From positions 1 to 12,258 of the forward strand of contig CAVBGA010000051.1 in NCBI GenBank assembly GCA_963594675.1: a DNA stretch of 12,258 nucleotides, read 5' to 3'. The translations under genes and the position numbers were made by a program. How positions within the stretch are numbered: position 1 is the stretch's first letter; the number at the start of each line of letters is the position of its first letter. A model generated the notes under the pieces. That model saw nothing but the letters and a program-made list of their open reading frames with translations. It was not told the DNA's origin and did no database searches. Source of the stretch: Ruminococcus_G sp963594675. GTDB taxonomy: Bacteria; Bacillota; Clostridia; Lachnospirales; Lachnospiraceae. Below, in pieces: positions 1-7,431 of the stretch.

Positions 1-630
1 GCATCATTTGGTATTACTGCTTTGAATGAATTGCAAGAACTTTATAATGGCAAGTCGATTGCAGAAGATGGCCAGTTTGCCTTAGAAGTTCTTCAATACA
101 TCAATGATAAGGTAGCTGAGTTTAAGAAGGCGGATGGTATTCTTTATGCGATTTATGGAACCCCGGCAGAGAGTCTTTGCGGCCTGCAGGTGGAGCAGTT
201 CCGCAAGATGTATGGTATCGTCAGAGGCGTTTCAGATCGTCCCTATGTCAGCAATAGTTTCCACTGTCATGTAACAGAGGACATTACACCTATTGAAAAG
301 CAGGATCTGGAGGGACGCTTCTGGGAGCTTTGTAATGGCGGCAAGATTCAGTATGTAAGATATCCCATTGGTTATAATATCGAGGCCATAAAGGCTTTGA
401 TCTATAGAGCCATGGAATTAGGCTACTATGAGGGAGTCAATCTTTCACTGGCATATTGTGATGATTGCGGACATCAGGAATTGGAGATGGATGTATGCCC
501 GGTTTGTGGTTCCAGTAATTTGACAAAGATTGACCGTATGAATGGTTATCTTTCCTATAGTCGTGTTCATGGCGATACTCGTTTGAATGAAGCAAAGATG
601 GCGGAAATCGCTGAGAGAAAATCTATGTAA
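1..630 (+). CDS. nrdD: Anaerobic (class III) ribonucleoside-triphosphate reductase, C-terminal part
   Basis: The 3' end of a gene open from the first base of the window, giving 209 residues; its 5' end lies outside. The product makes deoxyribonucleotides from ribonucleoside triphosphates without oxygen, using a glycyl radical. Near the end are two Cys pairs, C153/C156 (CDDC) and C166/C169 (CPVC), which match the zinc site of NrdD. They are followed by the radical-bearing motif RMNGY, with the glycine at residue 182 of the fragment (bases 544-546). The stretch TPAES and the HCHVTEDITP region are also typical of NrdD. The activase gene nrdG, often the next gene, is not downstream here; a terminator follows instead. 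A TTG at 22 is internal (Leu) and is not a start. The family call is strong; only the missing N-terminus (ATP-cone, finger-loop cysteines) cannot be judged. Confidence 0.93.
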   Translation, partial: ASFGITALNELQELYNGKSIAEDGQFALEVLQYINDKVAEFKKADGILYAIYGTPAESLCGLQVEQFRKMYGIVRGVSDRPYVSNSFHCHVTEDITPIEKQDLEGRFWELCNGGKIQYVRYPIGYNIEAIKALIYRAMELGYYEGVNLSLAYCDDCGHQELEMDVCPVCGSSNLTKIDRMNGYLSYSRVHGDTRLNEAKMAEIAERKSM

Positions 631-653
631 CATAAATAAATAGATAAGACAAG

Positions 654-690
654 AAGAAAGGCTTTCCGGAAGGTTAGCCTTTCTTTGTTG
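654..690 (+). terminator. Rho-independent terminator after nrdD
   Basis: A 9-bp perfect stem, AGAAAGGCT (655-663) with AGCCTTTCT (676-684), is extended by an A-T pair at 654/685. The 12-nt loop itself contains the palindrome TTCCGGAA. The 3' arm runs into a T-rich tract (TTTCTTTGTTGTT), which is not a pure run. It lies about 25 nt after the nrdD stop and ends that transcript. Confidence 0.75.
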
Positions 691-698
691 TTAAAGTG

Positions 699-707
699 TG
701 ATACAAT
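699..707 (+). promoter_or_regulatory. Candidate extended -10 promoter for the thioesterase gene
   Basis: TGATACAAT reads as TGn plus TACAAT (5 of 6 to TATAAT). There is no good -35 box at 16-18 bp, because that position falls in the 3' arm of the nrdD terminator, so the site would rely on the extended -10. It lies 36 bp before the chosen start codon at 743. Confidence 0.45.
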
Positions 708-742
708 GGGAACGAAATAAGAGAAAAGAAAGGGAGAATGTC

Positions 743-1249
743 ATGGTAGATTTCGAATTATTTCAAAGTCGGATTAATGATCCGACCTTGGATGCGCAGG
801 AAAAGGAAGTGATTTTTCGTGAATTTGCGGAAGCCAATCTAGCCTGGAGAATTAGCAGAGCAGGAAGCATTGTGCAGAGATTGGAGCCAAAGATTTTATC
901 CATAGCGTATGAAAGAAAGGAATTGATCTTGGAATATCCCATTCTGGAGTGGGAATTGAATCCCTTCGGGACCCTTCACGGAGGAATTCAGGCCACTATG
1001 TTTGATAATCAGGGCGGCCTTTTGACACAGACCTTTACGGCCTGCGGTCTGACCCCTACCAGTTATTTGAATGTAGGATATACCTCCCCTATAAAACAGG
1101 GGGATTACATGAGGATTCGTTCCTGGATTACCCATCAGGGAAAGCGTGTGGTAAATGTATCTGCGGAAGCCTATGCAGCATCTGATGGGAGGGTGATTTC
1201 TACAGCAATGCTGGGCTATATGTTGATTGACCGTAAAGATAAAAAGTGA
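743..1249 (+). CDS. PaaI-like hotdog-fold thioesterase
   Basis: A 168-residue protein of the hotdog thioesterase superfamily, which hydrolyses acyl-CoA thioesters in the cytoplasm; the substrate cannot be read from the sequence. The key block is GTLHGG (76-81), followed by D88 on the central helix and a long strand-rich tail (about 106-162). This is the HGG...D pattern of PaaI/YbgC-like enzymes. I start it at ATG 743 because AGGGAG at 731-736 sits 6 nt upstream. The frame stays open to a GTG at 698, but that lacks a Shine-Dalgarno and would begin inside the candidate promoter. The N-terminal 60 residues are helical and charged and are less typical. No terminator follows, so transcription may continue into secA, and its last codons carry a secA promoter. 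The fold is fairly certain; the reaction is inferred from the family. Confidence 0.8.
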   Translation: MVDFELFQSRINDPTLDAQEKEVIFREFAEANLAWRISRAGSIVQRLEPKILSIAYERKELILEYPILEWELNPFGTLHGGIQATMFDNQGGLLTQTFTACGLTPTSYLNVGYTSPIKQGDYMRIRSWITHQGKRVVNVSAEAYAASDGRVISTAMLGYMLIDRKDKK

Positions 1250-1255
1250 TAAAAT
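1227..1255 (+). promoter_or_regulatory. Strong sigma-70-type promoter for secA
   Basis: TTGACC (1227-1232) and TAAAAT (1250-1255) are separated by 17 bp, and TGA before the -10 makes it an extended -10. Each hexamer matches 5 of 6. The -35 lies inside the thioesterase gene and the TG of the -10 is part of that gene's TGA stop. The start would be near 1262, leaving a leader of about 36 nt before secA. Confidence 0.7.
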
Positions 1256-1297
1256 TAAGCGGATAGTTTTCAGAAATGATATTTAGGAGATTACTTC

Positions 1298-3868
1298 ATG
1301 AATTTTGTTGAAAAAATATTTGGTACACACAGTTCACGTGAAGTGAAGCGTATTATGCCTCTGGTAGAGAAGATTGAAGCTCTCAGACCGGAGATGCAGG
1401 CCCTTAGTGATAGTGAACTGCAAGATAAGACCAGACAATTTAAAGAACGTTTGGCCAATGGAGAGACTTTAGATGATCTTCTGGTAGAAGCCTATGCAAC
1501 AGTTCGTGAGGCTGCAAAGCGTGTTCTTAATATGGAACATTTCCGTGTGCAGCTGATCGGTGGTATTATCCTTCACCAGGGTCGTATTGCAGAGATGAGA
1601 ACAGGTGAAGGTAAGACTTTGGTATCTACCTTACCTGCTTATCTGAATGCTCTGGAAGGAAAGGGTGTTCATATCGTAACCGTCAATGATTATCTGGCGC
1701 ATCGTGATGCGGAGTGGATGGGAAAAGTCCATGAGTTCCTTGGCCTTAAGGTTGGCGTGGTTCTCAATTCCATGAAAAATGATGAGAGACGGGAGCAGTA
1801 TGCTTGTGATATTACCTACGTTACAAATAACGAACTTGGTTTCGATTATCTTCGTGACAACATGGTTATTTATAAGGAACAGCTGGTACAGAGGGAGTTG
1901 AATTTTGCCATCATCGATGAGGTGGACTCTGTTCTGATTGATGAAGCCAGAACACCATTGATTATTTCTGGTTCCAGCGGAAAATCCACCAAACTCTATG
2001 AGGTTTGCGATATTCTCGCAAAGCAGCTGGAGCGTGGTGAAGCCAGTGGTGAGATGACAAAAATGACAGCTATCATGGGCGAGGAAATCGAAGAGACCGG
2101 AGATTTCATTGTCAATGAAAAGGATAAGATTGTTAACCTTACCGAAGAAGGTGTAAAGAAGGTTGAGAAATTCTTTGGTATTGATAACTTGGCAGATCCG
2201 GAAAATCTGGAAATCCAGCACAATATCATCCTGGCTTTAAGAGCACATAATCTTATGTTCCGTGATCAGGATTATGTGGTTAAGGATGATGAAGTACTTA
2301 TTGTAGATGAATTTACCGGACGTATTATGCCGGGACGTCGTTATTCTGATGGATTGCATCAGGCGATTGAGGCGAAGGAACATGTAAAGGTGCGCAGAGA
2401 ATCCAAGACACTGGCTACCATTACTTTCCAGAACTTCTTCAATAAATACGAAAAGAAAGCGGGTATGACAGGTACCGCTCTTACCGAGGAGCAGGAGTTC
2501 AGGGACATCTATGGCATGGATGTTATTGAAATTCCTACCAATAAACCAGTAGCCCGTATTGATAATGATGATGCAGTCTACATGACCAAAAAAGAGAAGT
2601 ACAATGCAGTTATTGAGTCAGTAAAAGAGGCTCATGAGCGCAAACAGCCGGTACTGGTAGGTACAATTAACATTGATACTTCCGAGTTGCTTAGTGGAAT
2701 GCTGAGAAGACAGGGCATCGAGCATAATGTGTTGAATGCGAAGTTCCATGAGCAGGAGGCAGAGATTGTTGCTCAGGCCGGTGTGGCTGGTGCAGTTACC
2801 ATTGCCACCAATATGGCTGGTCGTGGTACCGATATTAAGCTGGATGATGTGGCAAGAGAGGCTGGTGGACTTCGTATTATCGGTACAGAGAGACACGAGT
2901 CCAGACGTATTGACAATCAGTTGCGTGGTCGTTCCGGTCGACAGGGAGATCCAGGTGATTCCCGTTTCTATATCTCTCTGGAAGATGATCTGATGCGCCT
3001 TTTCGGTTCCGAGCGTCTTATGAATGTCTTTAAATCTCTGGGTGTTGCAGAGAATGAACAGATTGAACATAAAATGTTATCCAATGCCATTGAGAGAGCC
3101 CAGGAGAAGATTGAGGGCAACAACTATGGTATTCGTAAAAACCTCTTGGAGTATGACCAGGTAAATAATGAGCAGAGAGAGATCATTTATAATGAGCGTC
3201 GCCGTGTGCTTGATGGAGAGAGTATGCGGGATTCCATTTACAAAATGATTACAGATACAGTGGATGACGCTGTAGATATGTGCTTCAACGATGACAAGGA
3301 TTCTGATGAATGGGATTTTGCAGAAATTAATACTGTTCTCCTTCCGATTATCCCCCTGGAGCCTTTGAATGAAGAACGTGCAGGCGGAAAATCTAAGAAT
3401 GAGTTGAAACAGCAGCTGAAGGAAGAGGCTGTTAAGCTGTATGAGGAGAAAGAGGCAGAGTTCCCGGATGAGGAGCAGGTTCGTGAGCTGGAGCGTGTTA
3501 TCCTTTTGAAGGTAATTGACCGTAAATGGATGGATCATATCGATGATATGGATCAGCTGCGCCAGGGCATCGGCCTCGTTGGCTACGGACAGAAAGATCC
3601 TAAGGTAGAATATAAGATGGCTGCCTATGAGATGTTCACTGAGATGAGTGATGCCATTATGCAGGATACCCTGCGTCTTCTTTACCATGTACAGGTAGAG
3701 CAGAAAGTAGAGCGTGAGCAGGTGGCTCAGGTTACCGGTACTAATAAAGATGAGTCCGGACCCAAGAAGCCAAAGCAGAGAGAAGAGGTTAAAATCTATC
3801 CGAATGATCCCTGCCCTTGCGGAAGCGGTAAAAAATATAAGCAGTGTTGCGGCAAGAAATTGGTGTGA
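1298..3868 (+). CDS. secA: Preprotein translocase ATPase SecA
   Basis: The motor ATPase that drives unfolded preproteins through the SecYEG channel; cytosolic and membrane-associated. At 856 residues it is close to the B. subtilis (841) and E. coli (901) proteins. Visible in order: Walker A GEGKT (103-107) in NBD1; TNNELGFDYLRDN (176-188); Walker B DEVD (207-210); the preprotein cross-linking domain from about 225 to 370; NBD2 with TNMAGRGTDIKL (504-515) and the arginine-finger block QLRGRSGRQG (541-550); the scaffold/wing and two-helix finger region; and a C-terminal SEC-C zinc motif, CPCGSGKKYKQCC (839-851). The acidic, Met-rich stretch at about 230-265 looks like a lineage-specific insert near the PPXD. 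AGGAGA at 1285-1290 is 7 nt before the ATG. prfB follows after 57 nt with no clear terminator, so cotranscription is likely. Confidence 0.98.
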   Translation: MNFVEKIFGTHSSREVKRIMPLVEKIEALRPEMQALSDSELQDKTRQFKERLANGETLDDLLVEAYATVREAAKRVLNMEHFRVQLIGGIILHQGRIAEMRTGEGKTLVSTLPAYLNALEGKGVHIVTVNDYLAHRDAEWMGKVHEFLGLKVGVVLNSMKNDERREQYACDITYVTNNELGFDYLRDNMVIYKEQLVQRELNFAIIDEVDSVLIDEARTPLIISGSSGKSTKLYEVCDILAKQLERGEASGEMTKMTAIMGEEIEETGDFIVNEKDKIVNLTEEGVKKVEKFFGIDNLADPENLEIQHNIILALRAHNLMFRDQDYVVKDDEVLIVDEFTGRIMPGRRYSDGLHQAIEAKEHVKVRRESKTLATITFQNFFNKYEKKAGMTGTALTEEQEFRDIYGMDVIEIPTNKPVARIDNDDAVYMTKKEKYNAVIESVKEAHERKQPVLVGTINIDTSELLSGMLRRQGIEHNVLNAKFHEQEAEIVAQAGVAGAVTIATNMAGRGTDIKLDDVAREAGGLRIIGTERHESRRIDNQLRGRSGRQGDPGDSRFYISLEDDLMRLFGSERLMNVFKSLGVAENEQIEHKMLSNAIERAQEKIEGNNYGIRKNLLEYDQVNNEQREIIYNERRRVLDGESMRDSIYKMITDTVDDAVDMCFNDDKDSDEWDFAEINTVLLPIIPLEPLNEERAGGKSKNELKQQLKEEAVKLYEEKEAEFPDEEQVRELERVILLKVIDRKWMDHIDDMDQLRQGIGLVGYGQKDPKVEYKMAAYEMFTEMSDAIMQDTLRLLYHVQVEQKVEREQVAQVTGTNKDESGPKKPKQREEVKIYPNDPCPCGSGKKYKQCCGKKLV

Positions 3869-3925
3869 TCACTTGCAGGACAATTTAAATAATTGAAAAA
3901 AATATTCACGAAAGAAGGTGAAGCT

Positions 3926-5057
3926 ATGGTTGAACTAGATCAGTTCAAGCTGACTCTAAGCAAATATACAGAACCATTAGTGGAAGTGAGGGATTCACTT
4001 TGACCTCGCTAATAAAGAAAAGCGGGTTCAGGAGTTAGAGATGGAAATGGAGGCTCCGAATTTCTGGGATGATCCGGAGCGTTCCCAGCGCCTTATGAAG
4101 GAGCTGAAAAGTTTAAAAGGAGATATGGAAACATATCAAAACCTTATTTCTCAAAAAGAAGATATTGAGACCATGATTGAGATGGGTTATGAGGAGAATG
4201 ATCCTTCTATTATTCCTGAAATTCAGGAAATGATGGATGAGTTCGAGACTACCTTTGAGGACATTCGTATCAAAACTCTTCTCTCTGGGGAATATGATAG
4301 CAATGATGCGATTCTGACAATCCATGCCGGAGCAGGTGGAACGGAGTCTTGTGACTGGGCAGGTATGTTGTATCGTATGTATACCCGTTGGGCAGAGCGC
4401 AAGGGCTTCCAGCTGGAAGTGCTGGACTATCTGGATGGTGATGAGGCAGGAATTAAGTCGGTAACTCTTGAGGTTAGAGGCGAAAATGCTTATGGCTACC
4501 TTAAGTCTGAGAAGGGTGTTCATCGTCTGGTTCGTATTTCTCCCTTTAATGCTGCGGGAAAAAGACAGACTTCTTTTGTTTCTGTGGATGTTATGCCAGA
4601 TATTGAAGAAGATGTGGATGTTGAGATTAAAGATGATGATATTCGAATCGATACCTATCGTTCCAGTGGAGCTGGTGGACAGCATATCAATAAGACCTCA
4701 TCAGCCATCCGTATCACCCATTTCCCCACAGGAATCGTGGTACAGTGCCAGAATGAACGTTCGCAGCATCAGAATAAAGATAAGGCAATGCAGATGTTGA
4801 AGGCAAAGCTTTTCTTATTGAAACAGCAGGAGAATGCAGACAAGCTTAGCGGTATCCGTGGAGAGGTATCGGATATTGCCTGGGGTAGTCAGATTCGTTC
4901 TTATGTTCTGCAGCCATATACAATGGTTAAAGACCATAGAACCAATGAAGAAAAAGGAAATGCAGATCAGGTACTGGACGGAGATATTGATGCTTTTATT
5001 AATGCATATCTGAAATGGATCACCCTATCAGCACGCAAGAGTGAAGGCAATGCATAA
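3926..5057 (+). CDS. prfB: Peptide chain release factor 2 (programmed +1 frameshift)
   Basis: RF2 releases the finished peptide at UGA and UAA codons. The gene must be read as two joined segments, 3926-4000 and 4002-5057. The first 25 codons (MVELDQFKL to VRDSL) end at an in-frame TGA (4001-4003). Skipping one base gives DLANKEKR and then the rest, 376 residues in all. In the fused numbering the stop-codon recognition tripeptide SPF is at 205-207 and the hydrolytic GGQ is at 250-252, the same numbers as in E. coli RF2, which supports this reconstruction. The Shine-Dalgarno AAGGTG (3915-3920) is 5 nt before the ATG. Without the shift, a start at ATG 4041 would lose the N-terminal helix and has no Shine-Dalgarno. 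The gene lies between secA and hom and is probably in their transcript. Expression should be autoregulated through the recoding site. Confidence 0.97.
3984..4004 (+). promoter_or_regulatory. prfB +1 programmed frameshift site (CTT TGA C)
   Basis: The slippery codon CTT (3998-4000) is followed by TGA at codon 26 and then C, the context known to be a poor terminator. Low RF2 lets the ribosome slip forward into GAC, giving full-length RF2. Just upstream is a purine stretch, GAGGG (3988-3992), as the stimulatory Shine-Dalgarno-like element. It lies 5 nt from the CTT, against 3 nt in the E. coli consensus (AGGGGG then TAT). The same bases form a small inverted repeat, AAGTGA-GGGAT-TCACTT (3984-4000). 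The recoding call is firm; any role for the hairpin is speculation. Confidence 0.95.
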
Positions 5058-5068
5058 GGAGAAAACAT

Positions 5069-6286
5069 ATGATTAATATAGCAGTTATGGGATATGGCAC
5101 CGTTGGTGGCGGTGTTGTTGAAGTGTTCAGAGAAAATCAGGACCTGATTGATCAGCGCGTGGGAGAGGCAATCCGTGTAAAATATGTTCTGGATCTTCGT
5201 GATTTTCCGGGAGATCCGGCAGAAGAGCTGATTGTTCATGATGTAAATCAGATTATCAATGATCCGGAGGTTGCTATAGTTGTTGAGACTATGGGGGGGC
5301 TTGAACCGGCACATACCTTTGTGAAACAGGCACTGGAAGCAGGAAAGAGCGTTGCTACTTCCAACAAAGCTTTGGTTGCAAAGTTTGGCGTTGAATTGAT
5401 GGATCTGGCAAAAGAGAAAAATGTAAACTTCTTATTTGAAGCAAGCTGTGGTGGCGGTATTCCTATTATTCGTCCCTTGAATACGTCTTTGACAGCGGAC
5501 GATGTGGATGAGATTACAGGTATTTTAAACGGTACCACCAATTATATTCTTAGCAAGATGACCAGTGAAGGTTCCGACTTCCAAGAGGTTTTAAAAGATG
5601 CACAGGCGAAAGGCTATGCAGAGAAGGACCCAACAGCAGATATTGAGGGTCATGATGCTCGACGAAAGATTGCGATTCTTTCCACACTTGCCTATAGAAA
5701 ATTTGTGGATTTTGAGGAAGTGTATACAGAGGGTATCACAAAAATTACAGCGGAGGATATTCTTTATGCGAAAGCATTGGGCAGAAGCATCAAACTTCTG
5801 GGAACCAGCCGCAAGACAGCTGATGGCGTCTATGCAATGGTTAGTCCGGTTATGATTGCTCCTTCTTATCCTCTTTATTCCGTAAATGATGTTTTTAATG
5901 GAATCTTTGTTCATGGCAATATGCTGGGCGATGCCATGTTCTACGGTAGTGGAGCAGGTAAACTTCCTACAGCCAGTGCGGTAGCAGCGGATGTTATTGA
6001 TGCTGCAAGGAATCTCGGCAAGCGCATTCCTACAGAGTGGAGTGGGGAAAAGCTGGAGCTTATGCCCATCGCTGATGTAACCAATCGCTTCTTTGTACGT
6101 GTAAAAGGTGACAAGGAGAGTGGAGTGGCAAAGGCGAAAGAGCTCTTTGGTGAGATTGAAGTTGTTACCGTTCCTGAACTTACAGAGGAATTTGCATTTG
6201 TAACTTCTCTTATGACAGAGAAAGAATATAGTGAAAAAGCAGAAAAATTAGAAAATAAAATAAGCATGATTCGTGTAAGAGCGTAA
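5069..6286 (+). CDS. hom: Homoserine dehydrogenase (with C-terminal ACT-like region)
   Basis: Reduces aspartate-semialdehyde to homoserine with NAD(P)H, the branch point toward threonine and methionine. The 405 residues show a Rossmann glycine motif GYGTVGGG (8-15), ATSNKALVAK (96-105), the EASCGGGIP (124-132) and NGTTNYI (154-160) blocks, and the family signature from A178 to K200, which includes DPTADIEGHDARRK with the probable catalytic D196 and K200. YGSGAGKLPTASAVAADV follows at 292-309. Residues about 340-405 look like an ACT domain, the usual site of threonine feedback. It is monofunctional: no aspartokinase is fused. The Shine-Dalgarno AAGGAG (5056-5061) overlaps the prfB TAA, and the gap between genes is 11 nt, so translation may be coupled to RF2. 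A run of seven G at 5293-5299 lies in the coding sequence. Identity is certain; feedback control is inferred. Confidence 0.97.
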   Translation: MINIAVMGYGTVGGGVVEVFRENQDLIDQRVGEAIRVKYVLDLRDFPGDPAEELIVHDVNQIINDPEVAIVVETMGGLEPAHTFVKQALEAGKSVATSNKALVAKFGVELMDLAKEKNVNFLFEASCGGGIPIIRPLNTSLTADDVDEITGILNGTTNYILSKMTSEGSDFQEVLKDAQAKGYAEKDPTADIEGHDARRKIAILSTLAYRKFVDFEEVYTEGITKITAEDILYAKALGRSIKLLGTSRKTADGVYAMVSPVMIAPSYPLYSVNDVFNGIFVHGNMLGDAMFYGSGAGKLPTASAVAADVIDAARNLGKRIPTEWSGEKLELMPIADVTNRFFVRVKGDKESGVAKAKELFGEIEVVTVPELTEEFAFVTSLMTEKEYSEKAEKLENKISMIRVRA

Positions 6287-6297
6287 TCTTTGTAATC

Positions 6298-6385
6298 GGT
6301 TATTCATTTTGATGGAGAAGTACACAGAACTGCTACCGACGGTTTCTATGTATGGGAATATCAGAGTGAATAACCTTTTCTTTTT
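6298..6385 (+). terminator. Long two-tier hairpin terminator after hom
   Basis: The outer stem is 16 bp without a break: 6298-6313 pairs with 6360-6375, including two G-U pairs, and begins GGTTATTCA / TGAATAACC. An inner arm, 6320-6332 with 6340-6353, forms about 12 more pairs with one mismatch and one bulged T, capped by a 7-nt loop. Between the two tiers is a purine-rich internal loop (GGAGAA facing GGGAAT). The outer stem is followed by TTTTCTTTTT. Position, 11 nt after the hom stop, and the U-tract make a terminator the plain reading. Its size is far above that of an ordinary intrinsic terminator. Confidence 0.72.
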
Positions 6386-6396
6386 ACGGAATATTC

Positions 6397-6405
6397 TGAT
6401 ATAAT
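6397..6405 (+). promoter_or_regulatory. Extended -10 promoter for the CobL-like gene
   Basis: TGATATAAT is a perfect TGn plus TATAAT. The -35 position falls in the T-tract of the preceding terminator (TTTCTT at 6377-6382, 17 bp away) and is weak. The predicted leader is about 65 nt, AT-rich, and shows no further structure I would defend. Confidence 0.65.
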
Positions 6406-6476
6406 TAAAGGAAAGTTTATTACTGTAAAATAATTAAACGGTAAATAAAGATTGTGACAGAAAGGACGGATGAAGA

Positions 6477-7385
6477 ATGCAGCAGAATATTTTTAGTAAT
6501 GAAATTATCATCTCCTGGCTTCAATATTTTGCCAAGAATACCCCTATTGACTTGGAAAGGGTAAAGATGATCGATATTACCAGAAAAAATAAAAATGTAA
6601 TCCCTACAGTGGAATCTCATAAAGCCACTTTAGTTTTTACAGAAGCAGGGGATAAGGATATCTTTTACCGTATGTGGAATGCTGGTTTGGGAGACTGCGA
6701 AGTCTGGTACAATGAGGGTTCTGAACCAGAAGGCGAGATTAAGCATGATAAGGTCATGGATATGATCGACAGGGGAATTAATGCCTCTGCAGGAATGTTG
6801 ATTCTCAATGAGAATGCCAGAAACACATACAAAATCGGCATGAAAAATGAAAGCTTCCAGAGGGGATCTGTTCGCTATGTGGGAAGCGAGATTCGTTCTG
6901 TGATTCTTCATAAGATGCATATTGGTGCAGAGGACGATCTAATGGTAATCGGTGGCGAGAGTATTGCAGTGGAAGCTGCTCATATAGCCCAGGAAGCTAC
7001 AGTAATCGCTGTGGAATATAATGGAGATGATCGGACGACCATGGAAGAAAATGTGGACTATTTCGGCCTTAGAAATGTACAGATTATTGACCATGTAGAT
7101 GATAATAGCATGAAAGACCTTCCTGTGCCGACAACGGTATTTATGGTGGCGTCAGCAAGTATGGAGCAGGAATTAGATTATTTGACTAAGTGCAATCCTG
7201 AAATTCGGGTGGTTATTTATACTTTAGATTTCACAGTAGCTGCGAATATTGATAAGGTATTTGAGAAATATAACATTCTAGACAAGGAAGTAATCCAGAT
7301 TGCGGTATCCAAGCTGGATGGCAAAAATTCTTTTGTACAGAGCCAGGCACCTTGGATTATCACAGGTATTGCTGCAAGAAAATAA
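6477..7385 (+). CDS. CobL/CbiET-like protein lacking SAM-binding motifs, function unknown
   Basis: The 302-residue protein matches, by eye, the cobalamin enzyme CobL (fused CbiE-CbiT precorrin methyltransferase), but it is reduced. Residues 12-110 resemble only the second half of CbiE, from the ISxLQYFAxK motif (here ISWLQYFAK, 12-20) through AGLGD (69-73). The first 90 or so CbiE residues with the GxGPG SAM site are absent. Residues 136-302 follow CbiT (GSEIRSVILHKM, 136-147, for the usual TKREVRAVTLSKL). Where CbiT has DIGAGTGS, this has VIGGESIAVEAA (157-168): the acidic residue and two residues of the glycine loop are gone. E180 of motif II remains. An in-frame TGA at 6471-6473 precludes an earlier start. 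AAAGGA at 6461-6466 is a slightly distant Shine-Dalgarno. No cobalamin genes are nearby. It is probably not a methyltransferase; it could be a regulatory or binding derivative. The ORF is intact, so a young pseudogene is unlikely. Confidence 0.75.
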   Translation: MQQNIFSNEIIISWLQYFAKNTPIDLERVKMIDITRKNKNVIPTVESHKATLVFTEAGDKDIFYRMWNAGLGDCEVWYNEGSEPEGEIKHDKVMDMIDRGINASAGMLILNENARNTYKIGMKNESFQRGSVRYVGSEIRSVILHKMHIGAEDDLMVIGGESIAVEAAHIAQEATVIAVEYNGDDRTTMEENVDYFGLRNVQIIDHVDDNSMKDLPVPTTVFMVASASMEQELDYLTKCNPEIRVVIYTLDFTVAANIDKVFEKYNILDKEVIQIAVSKLDGKNSFVQSQAPWIITGIAARK

Positions 7386-7431
7386 GAAAAGAAGTAAAAA
7401 GAAATATAAAACAAAGCATTATGCCGCAAAG

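Noticed and set aside
698..742. Upstream GTG start giving a 183-residue thioesterase
   Set aside because: The extra 15 residues would start inside the candidate promoter and have no Shine-Dalgarno. ATG 743 has AGGGAG at good spacing.
1631..3688. Long antisense frames opposite secA, and similar ones opposite prfB, hom and tex
   Set aside because: They mirror the codon usage of the sense genes, lack Shine-Dalgarno sites and family motifs, and run against unmistakable proteins.
3881..3901. CAATT-TAAAT-AATTG followed by A-run between secA and prfB as a terminator
   Set aside because: A five-pair AT-rich stem followed by A rather than T on the + strand cannot terminate secA, and there is no - strand gene for it to serve.
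4041..4043. ATG as the true start of prfB
   Set aside because: It has no Shine-Dalgarno and leaves RF2 without its N-terminal helix. The frameshifted reading from 3926 restores SPF 205-207 and GGQ 250-252.
6287..6476. Riboswitch or T-box controlling the CobL-like gene (for example cobalamin)
   Set aside because: The structured part lies upstream of the TGATATAAT promoter, so it is not in that gene's leader. No B12-box-like or T-box-like conserved sequence was seen.
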